From contig PLUE01000021.1 in assembly GCA_003164785.1 (NCBI GenBank), positions 1-55,035 on the forward strand: a stretch of DNA of 55,035 nucleotides, in the 5' to 3' direction. Below are positions 1 to 9,178 of the stretch, piece by piece. The notes beneath the pieces were generated by a model. It worked only from the letters and a program-made list of their open reading frames with translations. It searched no databases and was not told the DNA's origin. Made by a program: the position numbers and the translations under genes. Each line of letters starts with the position of its first letter. Positions within the stretch are counted from its first letter, which is position 1. This DNA is from Gammaproteobacteria bacterium. GTDB lineage: Bacteria; Pseudomonadota; Gammaproteobacteria; Steroidobacterales; Steroidobacteraceae.

Positions 1-27
1 GGTGTCGTCGCCAAGGTGATCGCGTGA
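1..27 (+). CDS. tuf: Elongation factor Tu, last 8 codons (partial)
   Basis: The window opens inside a gene whose last codons read GVVAKVIA followed by TGA at 25-27. This is the usual C-terminus of EF-Tu, the GTPase that delivers aminoacyl-tRNA to the ribosome. A tuf gene directly before rpsJ is the standard str-S10 arrangement in proteobacteria, which supports the call despite the short length. The rest of the gene lies upstream of the window. A second, out-of-frame copy of the same tail follows at 27-80, so which stop ends the gene depends on sequence not shown; the TGA at 25-27 is the simplest choice. Confidence 0.8.
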   Translation, partial: GVVAKVIA

Positions 28-80
28 TCCGTGCGACTAAAACCGTCGGCGCAGGTGTCGTCGCCAAGGTTATAGCGTAA
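27..80 (+). repeat. Duplicated tuf 3' end (out of frame)
   Basis: Bases 1-17 (ggtgtcgtcgccaaggt) recur exactly at 54-70, an offset of 53. From 27 the sequence reads IRATKTVGAGVVAKVIA and then TAA at 78-80, a good match to the last 17 residues of EF-Tu, but in a different frame from the first copy. Upstream of 27 this frame does not look like EF-Tu. The simplest reading is a short tandem duplication of the tuf tail, perhaps through recombination with a second tuf copy elsewhere. A sequencing or assembly error cannot be excluded. Confidence 0.7.
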
Positions 81-141
81 TATCCCGCACCGTTTTCATG
101 CGCTCCGCGCAAATTTTCAGGCGCTGACGCGCCGAGTTCAA

Positions 142-207
142 CGGGGTCGAAACGACCCCGACCTTTAGTTCGGGGCCTATGGCCCCGTAGATTCTGCGCG
201 AAGCGCA
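142..207 (+). repeat. Hairpin island A between tuf and rpsJ
   Basis: Three perfect hairpins follow one another: cggggtcg/cgaccccg (142-149 with 153-160, loop aaa), cggggcc/ggccccg (171-177 with 181-187, loop tat) and tgcgc/gcgca (195-199 with 203-207, loop gaa). The first and third recur in the next gap in the same order. None is followed by a T-run, so they do not look like intrinsic terminators. A role in RNA processing, transcript stability or r-protein binding is possible but not shown. Confidence 0.75.
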
Positions 208-217
208 TAGGACATTT

Positions 218-529
218 ATGGCTAATCAAAATATTCGGATCCGACTCAAGGCTTTCGATCATCGCTTGATCGACAAGTCGGCCCGCGAAATCGTCGACAC
301 CGCGAAGCGCACGGGGGCGACCGTCAAGGGTCCGGTCCCGTTGCCCATCAAAATGGAGCGTTTCACGGTACTGACCGCGCCGCACGGCGATAAAGATGCT
401 CGTGATCAGTTCGAAATCCGAACCCACAAGCGCTTGATGGACATCCTCAACCCGACGGACAAGACCGTCGATGCGCTCATGAAGCTGGAATTGCCGGCCG
501 GCGTGGACGTCCAAATCAAGTTGAATTAG
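218..529 (+). CDS. rpsJ: 30S ribosomal protein S10
   Basis: The 103-residue product matches S10 over its full length, with the typical [14 protein letters not shown] start and [11 protein letters not shown] segment. S10 (NusE) is a 30S head protein and also joins NusB in antitermination complexes. It is the first gene of the S10 operon. Unlike the tightly packed genes that follow, it is isolated on both sides by hairpin-rich gaps of about 137 and 247 bases. The ATG at 218 has only a weak AGGA upstream. Identity is secure. Confidence 0.97.
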   Translation: MANQNIRIRLKAFDHRLIDKSAREIVDTAKRTGATVKGPVPLPIKMERFTVLTAPHGDKDARDQFEIRTHKRLMDILNPTDKTVDALMKLELPAGVDVQIKLN

Positions 530-541
530 GGAATTCCACAC

Positions 542-604
542 GCGCGCAGCGCGCAATTTAACTTCGGGGTCGCATCGACCCCGTTAATAGTTGCGCGAAG
601 CGCT
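542..604 (+). repeat. Hairpin island B between rpsJ and rplC
   Basis: Three hairpins: gcgcg/cgcgc (542-546 with 550-554), cggggtcg/cgaccccg (565-572 with 576-583, loop cat) and gcgc/gcgc around gaa (593-596 with 600-603). The second and third repeat the first and third hairpins of island A, with changed loops but identical or near-identical stems. This indicates a repeated element and not chance structure. No T-run follows. Confidence 0.75.
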
Positions 605-618
605 AAACAGTGTAGAAT
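591..618 (+). promoter_or_regulatory. Possible promoter before rplC
   Basis: TTGCGC at 591-596 and TAGAAT at 613-618 are separated by 16 bases and could form a sigma-70 type promoter. It would give a leader of about 150 bases before rplC. The -35 element overlaps the third hairpin of island B. The match is moderate and the site is a suggestion only. Confidence 0.3.
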
Positions 619-776
619 TCGCCCTCCAATTTAGAGGTCGGAGCGCGTGGGTGCCGACGCCAGTATTCCAAGAGCCGTGCAGCTCAAGGGGCCTGGGGTC
701 ACGAGTACCCAAACCGCTGATCTGTCGCAACGAAGCGTAGAGCCAATCGAAGCTCTCGCGGTATGAGGATTTGACA
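619..776 (+). promoter_or_regulatory. Long untranslated leader of rplC
   Basis: No coding sequence is evident here. Short stems include gggt/accc around 694-708 and gagc/gctc around 671-684, and a good Shine-Dalgarno GAGGA lies at 765-769. In E. coli the S10 operon is controlled by L4 through a leader upstream of rpsJ. A long structured leader placed before rplC instead would be an unusual position for such control, but no known L4 site was recognised. Confidence 0.3.
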
Positions 777-1508
777 ATGACCATTGGTCTGGTTGGCCGT
801 AAATGCGGCATGACCCGTGTATTCACCGACGCCGGTGTGACTGTCCCCGTGACGGTCGTCGAAGCGTCGCCGAATCGCATCTCGCAAATCAAAAGCATCG
901 CCACCGATGGATATCGTGCTGTGCAGGTTACGTTGGGCACCCGACGTCCCTCGCGCGTTCCGAAATCGCTCGCCGGTCACTTCGCGAAGGCAAATGTCGC
1001 CGCCGGGTATACCTCCCAGGAATTCAGGCTGAACAAGGACGAGGGCGAGGCGCTGGCTGCCGGCGGCGAACTCAAAGTCGACATGTTCACGGTCGGCCAA
1101 GTCGTCGATGTCACGGGTACCACCGTCGGTAAGGGCTTCGCCGGCACCATGAAGCGTCACAACTTCGCGGGCGGCATGAAGACGCACGGTAACTCAGTGT
1201 CCCATCGGGCGCCGGGCTCCATCGGTCAGCGTCAAACGCCGGGCCGCGTATTCAAGGGCAAGCGCATGTCGGGTCACATGGGCGTCAAAAACCGCACCAT
1301 CGAGAACCTGCGAATCGTCGAGATCGACGTCGCGCGCAACCTGCTGTTAATCAGCGGTGCGGTGCCCGGCGCCGAAGGCGGCCGCGTCATCGTACGCCCC
1401 TCCCTGAAGACCGCGTCGCAGGCCCGCCGCAAGCGCTTGGCGCCGAACAAGGTCCCGGTACCCGCCAAGGGCGCCAGCAAGGGCGCTTCCAAATCGGATA
1501 AGAAGTAA
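777..1508 (+). CDS. rplC: 50S ribosomal protein L3
   Basis: L3 binds 23S rRNA near the peptidyl transferase centre and starts 50S assembly. The product begins [16 protein letters not shown] and carries the L3 core with its long glycine- and basic-rich loop ([17 protein letters not shown]). I start at the ATG at 777, because GAGGA at 765-769 is well placed; an in-frame TTG six bases earlier is less likely. At 243 residues it is about 30 longer than the E. coli protein. The extra length is a basic C-terminal tail rich in Lys, Ala and Ser. rplD follows after 5 bases. Confidence 0.97.
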   Translation: MTIGLVGRKCGMTRVFTDAGVTVPVTVVEASPNRISQIKSIATDGYRAVQVTLGTRRPSRVPKSLAGHFAKANVAAGYTSQEFRLNKDEGEALAAGGELKVDMFTVGQVVDVTGTTVGKGFAGTMKRHNFAGGMKTHGNSVSHRAPGSIGQRQTPGRVFKGKRMSGHMGVKNRTIENLRIVEIDVARNLLLISGAVPGAEGGRVIVRPSLKTASQARRKRLAPNKVPVPAKGASKGASKSDKK

Positions 1509-1513
1509 ACGCC

Positions 1514-2137
1514 ATGAAGCTTCAGCTTAAAAATGTAAGCCCTGCCAGCGAAATCCAGTTGTCCGACGAGGCCTTCGGCCGCAAGTACAACGAAGCGCTG
1601 GTGCACCAGGTCGTCACGGCCTATATGGCCGCCGGACGCGCGGGCACGAAGAAGCAGAAGTCGCGCGCGGAAGTTCGCGGCGGTGGCAAGAAGCCGTGGA
1701 GTCAGAAGGGCACCGGCCAGGCTCGTGCCGGATCGATCCGCAGCCCGATCTGGGTCGGCGGCGGTCGCGCATTCGCCGCCCGCCCCCGCGACTTTACACA
1801 GAAGGTCAACCGCAAAATGTATCGTGCCGCGATGCAGTGCATGGTGTCCGAACTGGTCCGTCAGGATCGGCTGGTGGCGATCGAGTCGATCGAGTTGCCG
1901 GCCCCGAAGACGAAACTGCTGATCAGCAAGCTGGCCGAGTTCGGATTGAAGCGGGCCTTGATTCTCGTCGAGGCATACGAGGAGAAGCTGTTCCTCGCCG
2001 CCGGCAACATTCCTTATGTCGACGTCATGGCGGTGTCCGGCCTCGATCCCTTGAGCCTCATCAAGCACGACAAGGTGCTGGCGACGGTCGGTGCATTGAA
2101 ATTGCTCGAGCAGCGTCTCGGAGGCGCAGATGAATAA
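1514..2137 (+). CDS. rplD: 50S ribosomal protein L4
   Basis: L4 lines the upper part of the exit tunnel and in E. coli is also the S10 operon repressor. The 207-residue product has the basic loop rich in [19 protein letters not shown], followed by the globular L4 domain ending in LLKHDKVL-type sequence ([14 protein letters not shown]). Length is normal for the family. Its last 8 bases overlap the start of rplW, so the two are translationally coupled. Confidence 0.97.
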   Translation: MKLQLKNVSPASEIQLSDEAFGRKYNEALVHQVVTAYMAAGRAGTKKQKSRAEVRGGGKKPWSQKGTGQARAGSIRSPIWVGGGRAFAARPRDFTQKVNRKMYRAAMQCMVSELVRQDRLVAIESIELPAPKTKLLISKLAEFGLKRALILVEAYEEKLFLAAGNIPYVDVMAVSGLDPLSLIKHDKVLATVGALKLLEQRLGGADE

Positions 2138-2429
2138 AGAACGATTGATGACCGTGCTGATCCAGCCGCACGTGTCCGAAAAGGCCGCGAATGTCACCGA
2201 GAAGGCGAACCAGTACGTGTTCCGCGTTCGCGATGACGCGTCGAAGGCCGAAGTGAAGAGCGCGGTCGAGCTCATGTTCGAAGTCAAGGTCGAGGGCGTC
2301 AACCTGCTCAACAAGCCGGGCAAGACGCGCCGCTTCAAGAACGTGGCCGGCAAGCGCAACGGCTACAAGAAAGCCTACGTACGTTTGGTCGCTGGTCAGT
2401 CCATCGACTTCACCGGCTCTGCTAGTTAA
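2130..2429 (+). CDS. rplW: 50S ribosomal protein L23
   Basis: L23 sits at the tunnel exit and docks trigger factor and SRP. The 99-residue product has the typical [12 protein letters not shown] start and the extended basic loop [21 protein letters not shown]. The start overlaps the end of rplD by 8 bases. rplB follows after 10 bases. Standard length. Confidence 0.97.
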   Translation: MNKERLMTVLIQPHVSEKAANVTEKANQYVFRVRDDASKAEVKSAVELMFEVKVEGVNLLNKPGKTRRFKNVAGKRNGYKKAYVRLVAGQSIDFTGSAS

Positions 2430-2439
2430 GGATTAGGCC

Positions 2440-3276
2440 ATGGCACTCATCAAAATGAAGCCGACCTCGCCGGGTACGCGCTTCGTGGTCAAGGTAGATC
2501 GGTCGCACCTGCACAAGGGTGGCCCGCTCGCGTCCTTGACGACCAAGAAAAATCGCACCGGCGCCCGCAATCACTCGGGCCGTCAGACGACCCGGCACAT
2601 TGGCGGCGGTCACAAGCAGCGTTATCGCATCGTCGATTTCAAGCGTGACAAGGACGGCATTCCGGGCGTTGTCGAGCGCCTCGAGTACGATCCAAACCGC
2701 ACATCGCACCTGGCCCTGGTGTTGTACAAAGATGGCGAGCGCCGCTACATCCTCGCGCCGAAGGGCGTGAAGGCCGGCGACGAAGTTCGCTCCGGCGCGG
2801 ATGCTCCGATCAAACCGGGCAACACGCTGACGTTTCGGCACATTCCGGTTGGCAGCACGGTGCACAATATCGAGTTGAAGGCCGGCAAGGGCGGCCAGCT
2901 CGCGCGCAGCGCCGGCACCTCCGCGCAGTTCGCGGCGCGCGACGGCGTGTACGCCAGCGTCCGGCTGAAGTCGGGTGAGATGCGCAAGATTCATGTCGAT
3001 TGTCGCGCCACGATCGGCGAAGTTGGCAACGACGAGCACAATCTGCGGGTGTTCGGCAAGGCTGGCGCCGTACGTTGGCTCGGTGTGCGTCCCACGGTTC
3101 GCGGCGTCGTGATGAACCCGGTCGATCACCCGCACGGTGGCGGCGAGGGCAAATCCGGCCAGGGTAACCCGCATCCCGTGAGCCCATGGGGTCTGCAGAC
3201 CAAGGGCAAGAAGACGCGTCGCAACAAGCGGACTGACGGCATGATCGTTCAGCGTCGCAAGAACAAACGACTCTAA
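2440..3276 (+). CDS. rplB: 50S ribosomal protein L2
   Basis: L2 is needed for subunit joining and peptidyl transferase activity. The 278-residue product shows the RNA-binding core and the conserved C-terminal segment with [15 protein letters not shown], including the histidine linked to peptidyl transferase function. Length and order (L23, L2, S19) are standard for the S10 operon. Confidence 0.98.
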   Translation: MALIKMKPTSPGTRFVVKVDRSHLHKGGPLASLTTKKNRTGARNHSGRQTTRHIGGGHKQRYRIVDFKRDKDGIPGVVERLEYDPNRTSHLALVLYKDGERRYILAPKGVKAGDEVRSGADAPIKPGNTLTFRHIPVGSTVHNIELKAGKGGQLARSAGTSAQFAARDGVYASVRLKSGEMRKIHVDCRATIGEVGNDEHNLRVFGKAGAVRWLGVRPTVRGVVMNPVDHPHGGGEGKSGQGNPHPVSPWGLQTKGKKTRRNKRTDGMIVQRRKNKRL

Positions 3277-3294
3277 GAGACTGGAGAATTATCA

Positions 3295-3576
3295 GTGCCT
3301 CGTTCGCTCAAGAAAGGCCCATTCGTGGATTTGCACCTTGCCAAAAAGGTGCAAACGGCCAGTCAGAAAAATGATCGTCGACCGATCAAGACCTGGTCAC
3401 GTCGCTCCATGGTCATCCCCGACATGGTCGGACTGACCATCGCCGTGCACAACGGCCGGTTGCACGTGCCCGTGTTGGTGTCGGAAAACATGGTCGGGCA
3501 CAAGCTCGGCGAGTTCGCGCCCACGCGCACGTTCAAATCGCATTCCGGCGACAAAAAAGTCTCGTCGGCGGAGTAG
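3295..3576 (+). CDS. rpsS: 30S ribosomal protein S19
   Basis: S19 is a 30S head protein that contacts S13 and the A-site finger region. The 93-residue product starts [11 protein letters not shown] after a GTG initiation codon at 3295, preceded by a GGAG-type ribosome binding site (ctggagaatt). The C-terminal half has the conserved [13 protein letters not shown] motif. rplV starts 3 bases after the stop. Confidence 0.97.
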   Translation: MPRSLKKGPFVDLHLAKKVQTASQKNDRRPIKTWSRRSMVIPDMVGLTIAVHNGRLHVPVLVSENMVGHKLGEFAPTRTFKSHSGDKKVSSAE

Positions 3577-3579
3577 GAC

Positions 3580-3924
3580 ATGGAAACAAAAGCAATCTTA
3601 CGTTATGCGCGCATTTCGCCGCAGAAGTGCCGGTTGGTGGTCGACACCATCCGCGGCAAGTCAGCGACGCTCGCGGTGAACACGCTGAAATTCATGCCGA
3701 AGAAGGGCGCGGAGATCGTCCTCAAGGTCCTGGATTCCGCCATCGCCAATGCGTACAACAATTTCAATGCCGATGTGGATGATCTGAAGGTGACGCGGAT
3801 CGAGGTCGATCCGGCGCCGGTGCTCAAGCGGTTCCATGCGCGCGCCAAGGGGCGCGGCGTACGGATTGCCAAGCGCAACAGCCACATCTTGGTTCAAGTG
3901 TCCGACGGGAAGCGAGACGCCTAA
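3580..3924 (+). CDS. rplV: 50S ribosomal protein L22
   Basis: L22 spans the exit tunnel and forms part of its constriction with L4. The 114-residue product begins [20 protein letters not shown] and contains the tunnel loop region [14 protein letters not shown]. Its TAA stop overlaps the ATG of rpsC by one base (TAATG), a coupling signal. Confidence 0.97.
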   Translation: METKAILRYARISPQKCRLVVDTIRGKSATLAVNTLKFMPKKGAEIVLKVLDSAIANAYNNFNADVDDLKVTRIEVDPAPVLKRFHARAKGRGVRIAKRNSHILVQVSDGKRDA

Positions 3925-4655
3925 TGGGTCAGAAAGTCAATCCGATTGGTATTCGTCTGGGCATCACGCGCGACTGGACGTCGAAGTGGTATGCGGGTTC
4001 GAAGACCTTCGCATCCAACATCCACACCGACTTCCTGGTGCGCCAGTATCTGATGAAGAAGCTCGCCGACGCGTCGGTCAGCCGCATTCACATCGAGCGC
4101 GCGGCGCGACGTGCCAACATCACGATTCACACGGCCCGGCCGGGCATCGTGATCGGCAAGAAGGGCGAGGACATCGAGAAACTCCGCACCGCCGTTGCCA
4201 AGATCTTGGGCATGACGATGCAGGACGTGCGTTTGAACATCGCCGAGATCCGCAAGCCCGAGCTCGATGCGAAGCTCGTGGCCGAAGGCATCTCGCAGCA
4301 GCTCGAGAAGCGTGTGATGTTTCGCCGCGCCATGAAGCGTGCGGTCACCAACACGATGCGTTCCGGCGCGCTGGGCATCAAGGTGCGGATTTCCGGCCGG
4401 TTGAACGGGTCTGAAATCGCACGGACCGAGACCAATCGCGAAGGGCGCGTGCCTCTGCACACGTTCCGCGCCGACATCGACTACGGTCTCGCGGAAGCGC
4501 AGACGACGTACGGGGTCATCGGCATCAAGGTATGGATATTCAAGGGCGAAGTATTCAATACGCCGGAAGTCGAGGCTCCCGATGCCGAGACCGAGGGCGC
4601 AACGAAGGCCGAGTCCGCAGCCCCGACGACCGCCGCAGCGCCGGCCGCCGGTTGA
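3924..4655 (+). CDS. rpsC: 30S ribosomal protein S3
   Basis: S3 helps form the mRNA entry tunnel and has helicase activity with S4. The 243-residue product starts [18 protein letters not shown], carries a KH domain with the GXXG-type loop ([12 protein letters not shown]) and the C-terminal S3 domain ([12 protein letters not shown]). The last 25 or so residues are an acidic/Ala/Pro/Thr tail ([15 protein letters not shown]), longer than but comparable in nature to tails seen in other proteobacterial S3 proteins. Confidence 0.97.
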   Translation: MGQKVNPIGIRLGITRDWTSKWYAGSKTFASNIHTDFLVRQYLMKKLADASVSRIHIERAARRANITIHTARPGIVIGKKGEDIEKLRTAVAKILGMTMQDVRLNIAEIRKPELDAKLVAEGISQQLEKRVMFRRAMKRAVTNTMRSGALGIKVRISGRLNGSEIARTETNREGRVPLHTFRADIDYGLAEAQTTYGVIGIKVWIFKGEVFNTPEVEAPDAETEGATKAESAAPTTAAAPAAG

Positions 4656-4668
4656 TAGGTAACGACAC

Positions 4669-5085
4669 ATGATGCAGCCGAAGCGGACCAAGTTCCGCAA
4701 ACAGTTCAAGGGCAATATTGCGGGCAGCGCGCACCGTGGCAACTTCGTTGCTTTCGGTGAGTTCGGCCTGAAGGCCACCGATCGTTGCCGCATGACGGCG
4801 CGTGAAATCGAGGCGGCTCGCCGCGCGATCTCGCGCCACGTGAAGCGCGGCGGGCGGATCTGGATCCGGGTGTTTCCGGACGTGCCGATCACGCAGAAGC
4901 CGTTGGAGGTCCGCATGGGCTCCGGCAAGGGCAACGTCGAGTATTGGGTCGCCAAGGTGTTGCCCGGCAAGGTGCTCTTCGAGATCGAAGGCATGACCGA
5001 GGAGGTCGCGCGCGAGGCGTTCCGCCTCGCGTCGGCCAAGCTTTCGGTGTCCACGACATTCGTCAAGCGTCAGGTGCGAACATGA
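4669..5085 (+). CDS. rplP: 50S ribosomal protein L16
   Basis: L16 contacts the A-site tRNA and is a late assembly protein. The 138-residue product starts [15 protein letters not shown], the same length of start as the E. coli protein (MLQPKRTKF), which supports the ATG at 4669. It contains the conserved [11 protein letters not shown] segment. The TGA stop overlaps the ATG of rpmC (ATGA at 5082-5085). Confidence 0.97.
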   Translation: MMQPKRTKFRKQFKGNIAGSAHRGNFVAFGEFGLKATDRCRMTAREIEAARRAISRHVKRGGRIWIRVFPDVPITQKPLEVRMGSGKGNVEYWVAKVLPGKVLFEIEGMTEEVAREAFRLASAKLSVSTTFVKRQVRT

Positions 5086-5285
5086 AGGCGAAAGATTTGC
5101 GCAGCAAGGCGCCCAACGATCTCGGCGAGGAGCTCCTCAAGCTGCGCCGTGAACAGTTCAACCTGCGGATGGCGCGGGCGACCGGCCAGGCGGCGAAGCC
5201 GGATCAGTTTGCCAAGGTGCGCAAGAACATCGCGCGCGTTAAGACGGTGCTTGCCCAATCAAAGGCAAGTGGAGGTAAGGTTTGA
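5082..5285 (+). CDS. rpmC: 50S ribosomal protein L29
   Basis: L29 is a small two-helix protein beside L23 at the tunnel exit. The 67-residue product reads [19 protein letters not shown] and then the conserved [16 protein letters not shown] segment. The start overlaps the end of rplP by 4 bases and its stop overlaps the start of rpsQ by one base (TGATG), so it sits in a coupled run L16-L29-S17. Confidence 0.96.
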   Translation: MKAKDLRSKAPNDLGEELLKLRREQFNLRMARATGQAAKPDQFAKVRKNIARVKTVLAQSKASGGKV

Positions 5286-5614
5286 TGTCGACGACACCAG
5301 AAAATATTCCGGCGATTGAATCGGTACCGTCCGAGGCTCCGAAGGCCGGCGAAGCACCGATCCCCGGGCAGCGCTTGCTCACGGGCAAGGTCGTCAGCAA
5401 CAAGATGGACAAGACCGTCGCGGTCTCCATCGAGCGTCTGGTGAAGCACCCGATGTACGGCAAGTACATTCGTCGCACCACCAAGCTGCTCGCGCATGAT
5501 GAGAACAATGAGTGCAAGGAAGGCGACACGGTTTCGATCAAGCCGTGCCGGCCGATGTCGCGTCGTAAATCGTGGATGCTGGTACGCGTTATCGAACGCG
5601 CACGAGCCGAATAA
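5285..5614 (+). CDS. rpsQ: 30S ribosomal protein S17, with N-terminal extension
   Basis: S17 is an OB-fold protein that binds 16S rRNA helix 11. The core begins near residue 29 with [19 protein letters not shown] and contains [16 protein letters not shown], both typical. I start at the ATG at 5285, preceded by GGAGGT at 5271-5276, which gives 109 residues. This is about 25 more than E. coli S17; the extra N-terminal part is acidic and rich in Pro/Ala/Glu. No start codon closer to the core is evident. Confidence 0.95.
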   Translation: MSTTPENIPAIESVPSEAPKAGEAPIPGQRLLTGKVVSNKMDKTVAVSIERLVKHPMYGKYIRRTTKLLAHDENNECKEGDTVSIKPCRPMSRRKSWMLVRVIERARAE

Positions 5615-5623
5615 GGGACCGAC

Positions 5624-5992
5624 ATGATTCAGGTTAGAACGATGTTGACCGTGGCCGATAACAGCGGCGCCAAGCGCTGCATGTGCATCAAAGTGCTTGG
5701 TGGATCCAAGCGTCGGTACGCGGCGGTGGGCGACGTCATCAAGGTGAGCGTCAAGGATGCGATTCCTCGCGGCAAGGTCAAGAAGGGCGAGGTCTATGAC
5801 GCAGTCGTCGTGCGCACCAAGAGCGGTGTGCGGCGCGCGGACGGATCGTTGATCCGCTTCGACACCAACGCGGCGGTGCTGTTGACCAACAAATTGGAGC
5901 CGATCGGTACGCGCATTTTCGGACCCGTGACGCGTGAACTGCGCAATGTGCAGTTCATGAAGATCATTTCGCTGGCGCCCGAAGTATTGTGA
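5624..5992 (+). CDS. rplN: 50S ribosomal protein L14
   Basis: L14 lies at the subunit interface and makes intersubunit bridges; it is also the target of the silencing factor RsfS. The 122-residue product starts [18 protein letters not shown], the L14 signature, and has normal length. It opens the spc part of the cluster. A hairpin-rich gap of 126 bases follows. Confidence 0.98.
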   Translation: MIQVRTMLTVADNSGAKRCMCIKVLGGSKRRYAAVGDVIKVSVKDAIPRGKVKKGEVYDAVVVRTKSGVRRADGSLIRFDTNAAVLLTNKLEPIGTRIFGPVTRELRNVQFMKIISLAPEVL

Positions 5993-6012
5993 TGGCCTGC
6001 GGCCAGGACTTA

Positions 6013-6060
6013 CGAGGTCGCGAAGCGCGATCTCGGGTTTCAGCGGCGCGGGGCGCGCCG
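6013..6060 (+). repeat. Hairpin island C between rplN and rplX
   Basis: Two strong hairpins lie close together: a 10-bp stem (6013-6022 with 6026-6035, one G:U pair, loop aag) and a 7-bp stem cggcgcg/cgcgccg (6044-6050 with 6054-6060, loop ggg). The first contains the same core CGCGAAGCGC found in islands A and B. There is no T-run. In E. coli the S8 feedback site of the spc operon lies near rplE, not here. Confidence 0.7.
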
Positions 6061-6118
6061 GAAGAGACCGGACTTGGAGCCTTTGTGTGTTTGGGTCGAT
6101 TTGTTCAGGAATAGGTAG

Positions 6119-6439
6119 ATGAAAAAGATTCGCAAAGGCGACATGGTGATTCTGATCGCCGGTCGGGACAAGGGCCGCAAAGGCGCAGTCATCGAAGTGC
6201 TGGCGGACGATCGCCTGCGCGTCGAAGGACTCAACATGTCGAAGAAGCATCAGCGGCCGAACCCGCAAATGGGCGTGCAGGGCGGCATCATCGAGCGCGA
6301 AGCGCCGCTGCACGTGTCGAACGTGTTGTTGTTCAATCCCGCGACCCAGAAGGGTGACCGGGTTGGATTCAAGGCGCTCGAGGACGGCCGCAAGGTGCGC
6401 GTCTTCAAGTCGAACAAAGAAATGGTCGACGCCAAGTAA
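6119..6439 (+). CDS. rplX: 50S ribosomal protein L24
   Basis: L24 starts 50S assembly by binding the 5' end of 23S rRNA. The 106-residue product begins [19 protein letters not shown], a KOW motif, and continues with the conserved [12 protein letters not shown] segment. The ATG at 6119 lies 7 bases after an AATAGG stretch. It follows the hairpin-rich gap and is 25 bases before rplE. Confidence 0.96.
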   Translation: MKKIRKGDMVILIAGRDKGRKGAVIEVLADDRLRVEGLNMSKKHQRPNPQMGVQGGIIEREAPLHVSNVLLFNPATQKGDRVGFKALEDGRKVRVFKSNKEMVDAK

Positions 6440-6464
6440 GACGGCTAGATAACGAGTAAATGAC

Positions 6465-7007
6465 ATGGCAGCAAGACTAAAACAGATTTTCAAAGAAAAG
6501 ATCGTGCCGGAGCTCAAGGCGAAACTCGAGCTCGCGAACACGATGCAGGTTCCGCGAATCCTCAAGATAACGATCAACATGGGCGTGGGCGAAGCGGTGG
6601 CCGACAAGAAGGTCATGGACGCCGCGACCGCCGACATGGCGAAGATCACGGGGCAGAAGCCGGCGGTGACGAAGGCCAAGAAGTCGGTCGCGACCTTCAA
6701 GGTTCGCGACGGGCAGGCCATCGGCTGCAAGGTCACCCTGCGCGGCGACCGCATGTACGAATTCCTGGACCGGCTGGTGAGCATCGCGATTCCGCGCATC
6801 CGTGACTTCCGCGGCATCAGCACCCGCTCCTTCGACGGCCGCGGCAACTACAGCCTGGGCGTCAAGGAACAGATCATTTTCCCGGAAATTCAGTACGACC
6901 AGATCGATCAAATTCGTGGAATGGACATCACCATTTCCACGTCGGCCGCGAACGACAATCACGGTCGCGCGTTGTTAGAAGCTTTCAACTTTCCGTTCCG
7001 TAAGTAG
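6465..7007 (+). CDS. rplE: 50S ribosomal protein L5
   Basis: L5 binds 5S rRNA and the P-site tRNA. The 180-residue product has the conserved [15 protein letters not shown] start region and [19 protein letters not shown], and ends with TTIS-type motif [18 protein letters not shown]. Standard length and position between L24 and S14. Confidence 0.97.
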   Translation: MAARLKQIFKEKIVPELKAKLELANTMQVPRILKITINMGVGEAVADKKVMDAATADMAKITGQKPAVTKAKKSVATFKVRDGQAIGCKVTLRGDRMYEFLDRLVSIAIPRIRDFRGISTRSFDGRGNYSLGVKEQIIFPEIQYDQIDQIRGMDITISTSAANDNHGRALLEAFNFPFRK

Positions 7008-7014
7008 GGTAGCC

Positions 7015-7320
7015 ATGGCCAAGACGAACATGATCATGCGCGAGAAGCGCCGCCTCGAGGTCGCGAAGAAATTCGCCGGCCGACGCGCGCAACTCAAAGA
7101 GCTGATCCGCGATCCGAAAACCGGTGCGGAAGAGCGCGCCGCCGCGCAAGTCGAGCTGCAGAAGCAGCCGCGCGACGCCGGCAAGAGCCGCCAACGCAAT
7201 CGTTGCTCCATCACGGGCCGCTCGCGCGGCGTGTACAGCAAATTCGGGTTGTCGCGCGTGAAGTTACGCGAGGCGGCGAATCGTGGGGAAATTCCGGGCC
7301 TGTCAAAGGCCAGCTGGTGA
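7015..7320 (+). CDS. rpsN: 30S ribosomal protein S14 (zinc-free type)
   Basis: S14 is a 30S head protein. The 101-residue product starts [19 protein letters not shown] and ends [12 protein letters not shown], typical of the long, zinc-free (C-minus) form. It lacks the paired CxxC motifs of the short zinc-binding form; the only cysteine is in [11 protein letters not shown]. It lies between L5 and S8 as in E. coli. Confidence 0.97.
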   Translation: MAKTNMIMREKRRLEVAKKFAGRRAQLKELIRDPKTGAEERAAAQVELQKQPRDAGKSRQRNRCSITGRSRGVYSKFGLSRVKLREAANRGEIPGLSKASW

Positions 7321-7330
7321 GGCGCGCACA

Positions 7331-7726
7331 ATGAGCATGCATGATCCTATTGCCGATCTCCTGACACGTATCCGAAATGCGCAGTCCGCGGGCAAGCCCA
7401 CGGTGGGCGTCGGCTCGTCGAAGCTGAAACTGGCCATTCTGAAGGTGTTGAAGGACGAGGGCTACATCGGCGCGTACAGCATCGACGTCGCGGGGGCCAA
7501 AAGCACCCTGTCGATCGAGTTGAAGTATCACGACGGTCGTCCCGTCATCGACCGCATCGAGCGCATCAGCCGTCCGGGCCTGCGGATCTATCGCGGCAAG
7601 GATTCGCTGCCCAAGGTCCTCAATGGCCTGGGTGTGGCGGTCGTCTCGACGCCGCAGGGCATCATGTCGGACAAGCAGGCGCGCGCGGCCGGCACCGGCG
7701 GCGAAGTCCTGTTCTTCGTTCAGTAA
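7331..7726 (+). CDS. rpsH: 30S ribosomal protein S8
   Basis: S8 organises the 16S central domain and in E. coli represses the spc operon. I start at the ATG at 7331, giving [18 protein letters not shown], which matches the family start; an upstream in-frame ATG inside rpsN is not supported by homology. The 131-residue product ends with the conserved [18 protein letters not shown] and GGEVLFFVQ segments. Confidence 0.97.
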   Translation: MSMHDPIADLLTRIRNAQSAGKPTVGVGSSKLKLAILKVLKDEGYIGAYSIDVAGAKSTLSIELKYHDGRPVIDRIERISRPGLRIYRGKDSLPKVLNGLGVAVVSTPQGIMSDKQARAAGTGGEVLFFVQ

Positions 7727-7756
7727 TTCGATAAAGCTAACTTCACGGGTTTTACT

Positions 7757-8290
7757 ATGTCTCGAGTAGCAAAAAAGCCGGTAGATCTGCCGAAGGGCGT
7801 CACCGTCACGATCGGCGCCGATGCCGTCACGGTCAAGGGAGCCAAGGGTTCCCTGACGCTGGCGCTCAAGGAAGGCATCAAAGTCGTGCAGCAGGAAAGC
7901 CACCTCGAAGTCGAGACGGGCTCCCTGGCCGAGGGCATGAATGCGATCGCGGGTTCCACGCGGGCCCACCTGGCCAACATGGTCACGGGCGTATCGACCG
8001 GATACGAGAAGAAGCTCGAATTGGTCGGCGTCGGCTACCGCGCGGCCGTGCAGGCGAAGAACCTGACCCTGACATTGGGATTCTCTCACCTCATCAATTA
8101 CGCGATTCCGGACGGCATCACGATCGAGACTCCGACCCAGACCGAGATTCTCCTGAAGGGTATCGACCGTCAGAAGATCGGCCAGACGGCCGCCGAAATT
8201 CGTCGATTCCGTCCGCCCGAGCCCTACAAGGGCAAGGGTGTGAAGTATTCCGACGAGAAGATCACGCTGAAAGAAGCGAAGAAGAAGTAG
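7757..8290 (+). CDS. rplF: 50S ribosomal protein L6
   Basis: L6 sits near the sarcin-ricin loop and the factor-binding site. The 177-residue product is two copies of the L6 fold, beginning [17 protein letters not shown] and ending with the conserved [17 protein letters not shown] segment ([17 protein letters not shown]). Length is normal. Confidence 0.97.
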   Translation: MSRVAKKPVDLPKGVTVTIGADAVTVKGAKGSLTLALKEGIKVVQQESHLEVETGSLAEGMNAIAGSTRAHLANMVTGVSTGYEKKLELVGVGYRAAVQAKNLTLTLGFSHLINYAIPDGITIETPTQTEILLKGIDRQKIGQTAAEIRRFRPPEPYKGKGVKYSDEKITLKEAKKK

Positions 8291-8294
8291 GCAC

Positions 8295-8654
8295 ATGAAA
8301 CTGACCAAACAAGACACTCGCCTGCGCCGTGCGCGCAGGGGCCGGGCAAAGATCAAAGAGCTCGCGGCGCTGCGCCTTTCGGTGCACCGTACGCCGCAGC
8401 ATATCTATGCGCAGATCTTCGCGGCTGAGGGCGACAAGGTTCTGGTCGCAGCATCGACCTTGCAGAAGGACGTGCGCGGCGAATTGAAAATCACCGGGAA
8501 CATCGATGCCGCCAAGGCCGTGGGCCGCGCCATCGCGGAGCGCGCTGCAGCCAAGGGGATCAAGAAGGTCGCTTTCGACCGTTCCGGGTTCATGTATCAC
8601 GGGCGCGTCAAAGCGCTGGCAGAGGCTGCACGCGAAGCGGGTCTCGAGTTTTAA
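8295..8654 (+). CDS. rplR: 50S ribosomal protein L18
   Basis: L18 delivers 5S rRNA to the large subunit together with L5. The 119-residue product has the basic N-terminus ([20 protein letters not shown]) and the conserved [20 protein letters not shown] near the C-terminus. It starts 4 bases after rplF. Confidence 0.97.
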   Translation: MKLTKQDTRLRRARRGRAKIKELAALRLSVHRTPQHIYAQIFAAEGDKVLVAASTLQKDVRGELKITGNIDAAKAVGRAIAERAAAKGIKKVAFDRSGFMYHGRVKALAEAAREAGLEF

Positions 8655-8668
8655 ACTGAGGGCGGGCA

Positions 8669-9175
8669 ATGGCGAGAATTGAAAAACCACAGTCCGGCGA
8701 CGACCTGCTCGAAAAGCTGGTTGCGGTCAACCGCGTGGCAAAAGTAGTCAAGGGTGGCAAACAGTTCGGTTTCACCGCGCTGACGGTCGTCGGTGACGGC
8801 GCTGGTCGCGTCGGCTTTGGCTACGGCAAGGCACGGGAAGTGCCGGTCGCGATATCCAAGGCGATGATGCAGGCGCGCAAGAGCCTGGTCACCGTATCGT
8901 TGAAAAACGATACGTTGTTCTACGCGGTGAAGGGGCAGCACGGCACGACGCGTGTGTACATGCAGCCCGCCGCGGATGGTACGGGTGTGATTGCGGGCGG
9001 CGGCATGCGCGCGGTGTTCGAGTGCGCCGGCGTGCGCAACGTGCTCGCGAAGAGCTACGGCTCACGCAACCCGATCAACGTGGTGCGTGCCACCATGGAC
9101 GCGCTCGAGAAGCTGCGGACGCCGGACGACATCGCGGCGAAGCGCGGCAAGACCGTCGAAGAGATCGCGAGTTAA
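8669..9175 (+). CDS. rpsE: 30S ribosomal protein S5
   Basis: S5 lines the mRNA entry site and affects decoding accuracy. The 168-residue product has the N-terminal double-stranded RNA-binding domain ([34 protein letters not shown]) and the C-terminal domain with [19 protein letters not shown]. Length is normal. Confidence 0.97.
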   Translation: MARIEKPQSGDDLLEKLVAVNRVAKVVKGGKQFGFTALTVVGDGAGRVGFGYGKAREVPVAISKAMMQARKSLVTVSLKNDTLFYAVKGQHGTTRVYMQPAADGTGVIAGGGMRAVFECAGVRNVLAKSYGSRNPINVVRATMDALEKLRTPDDIAAKRGKTVEEIAS

Positions 9176-9178
9176 GTC

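Noticed and set aside
5204..6847. A 547-codon open frame on the minus strand across rpsQ to rplE
   Set aside because: It runs opposite five clear ribosomal protein genes and has no protein-like features of its own.
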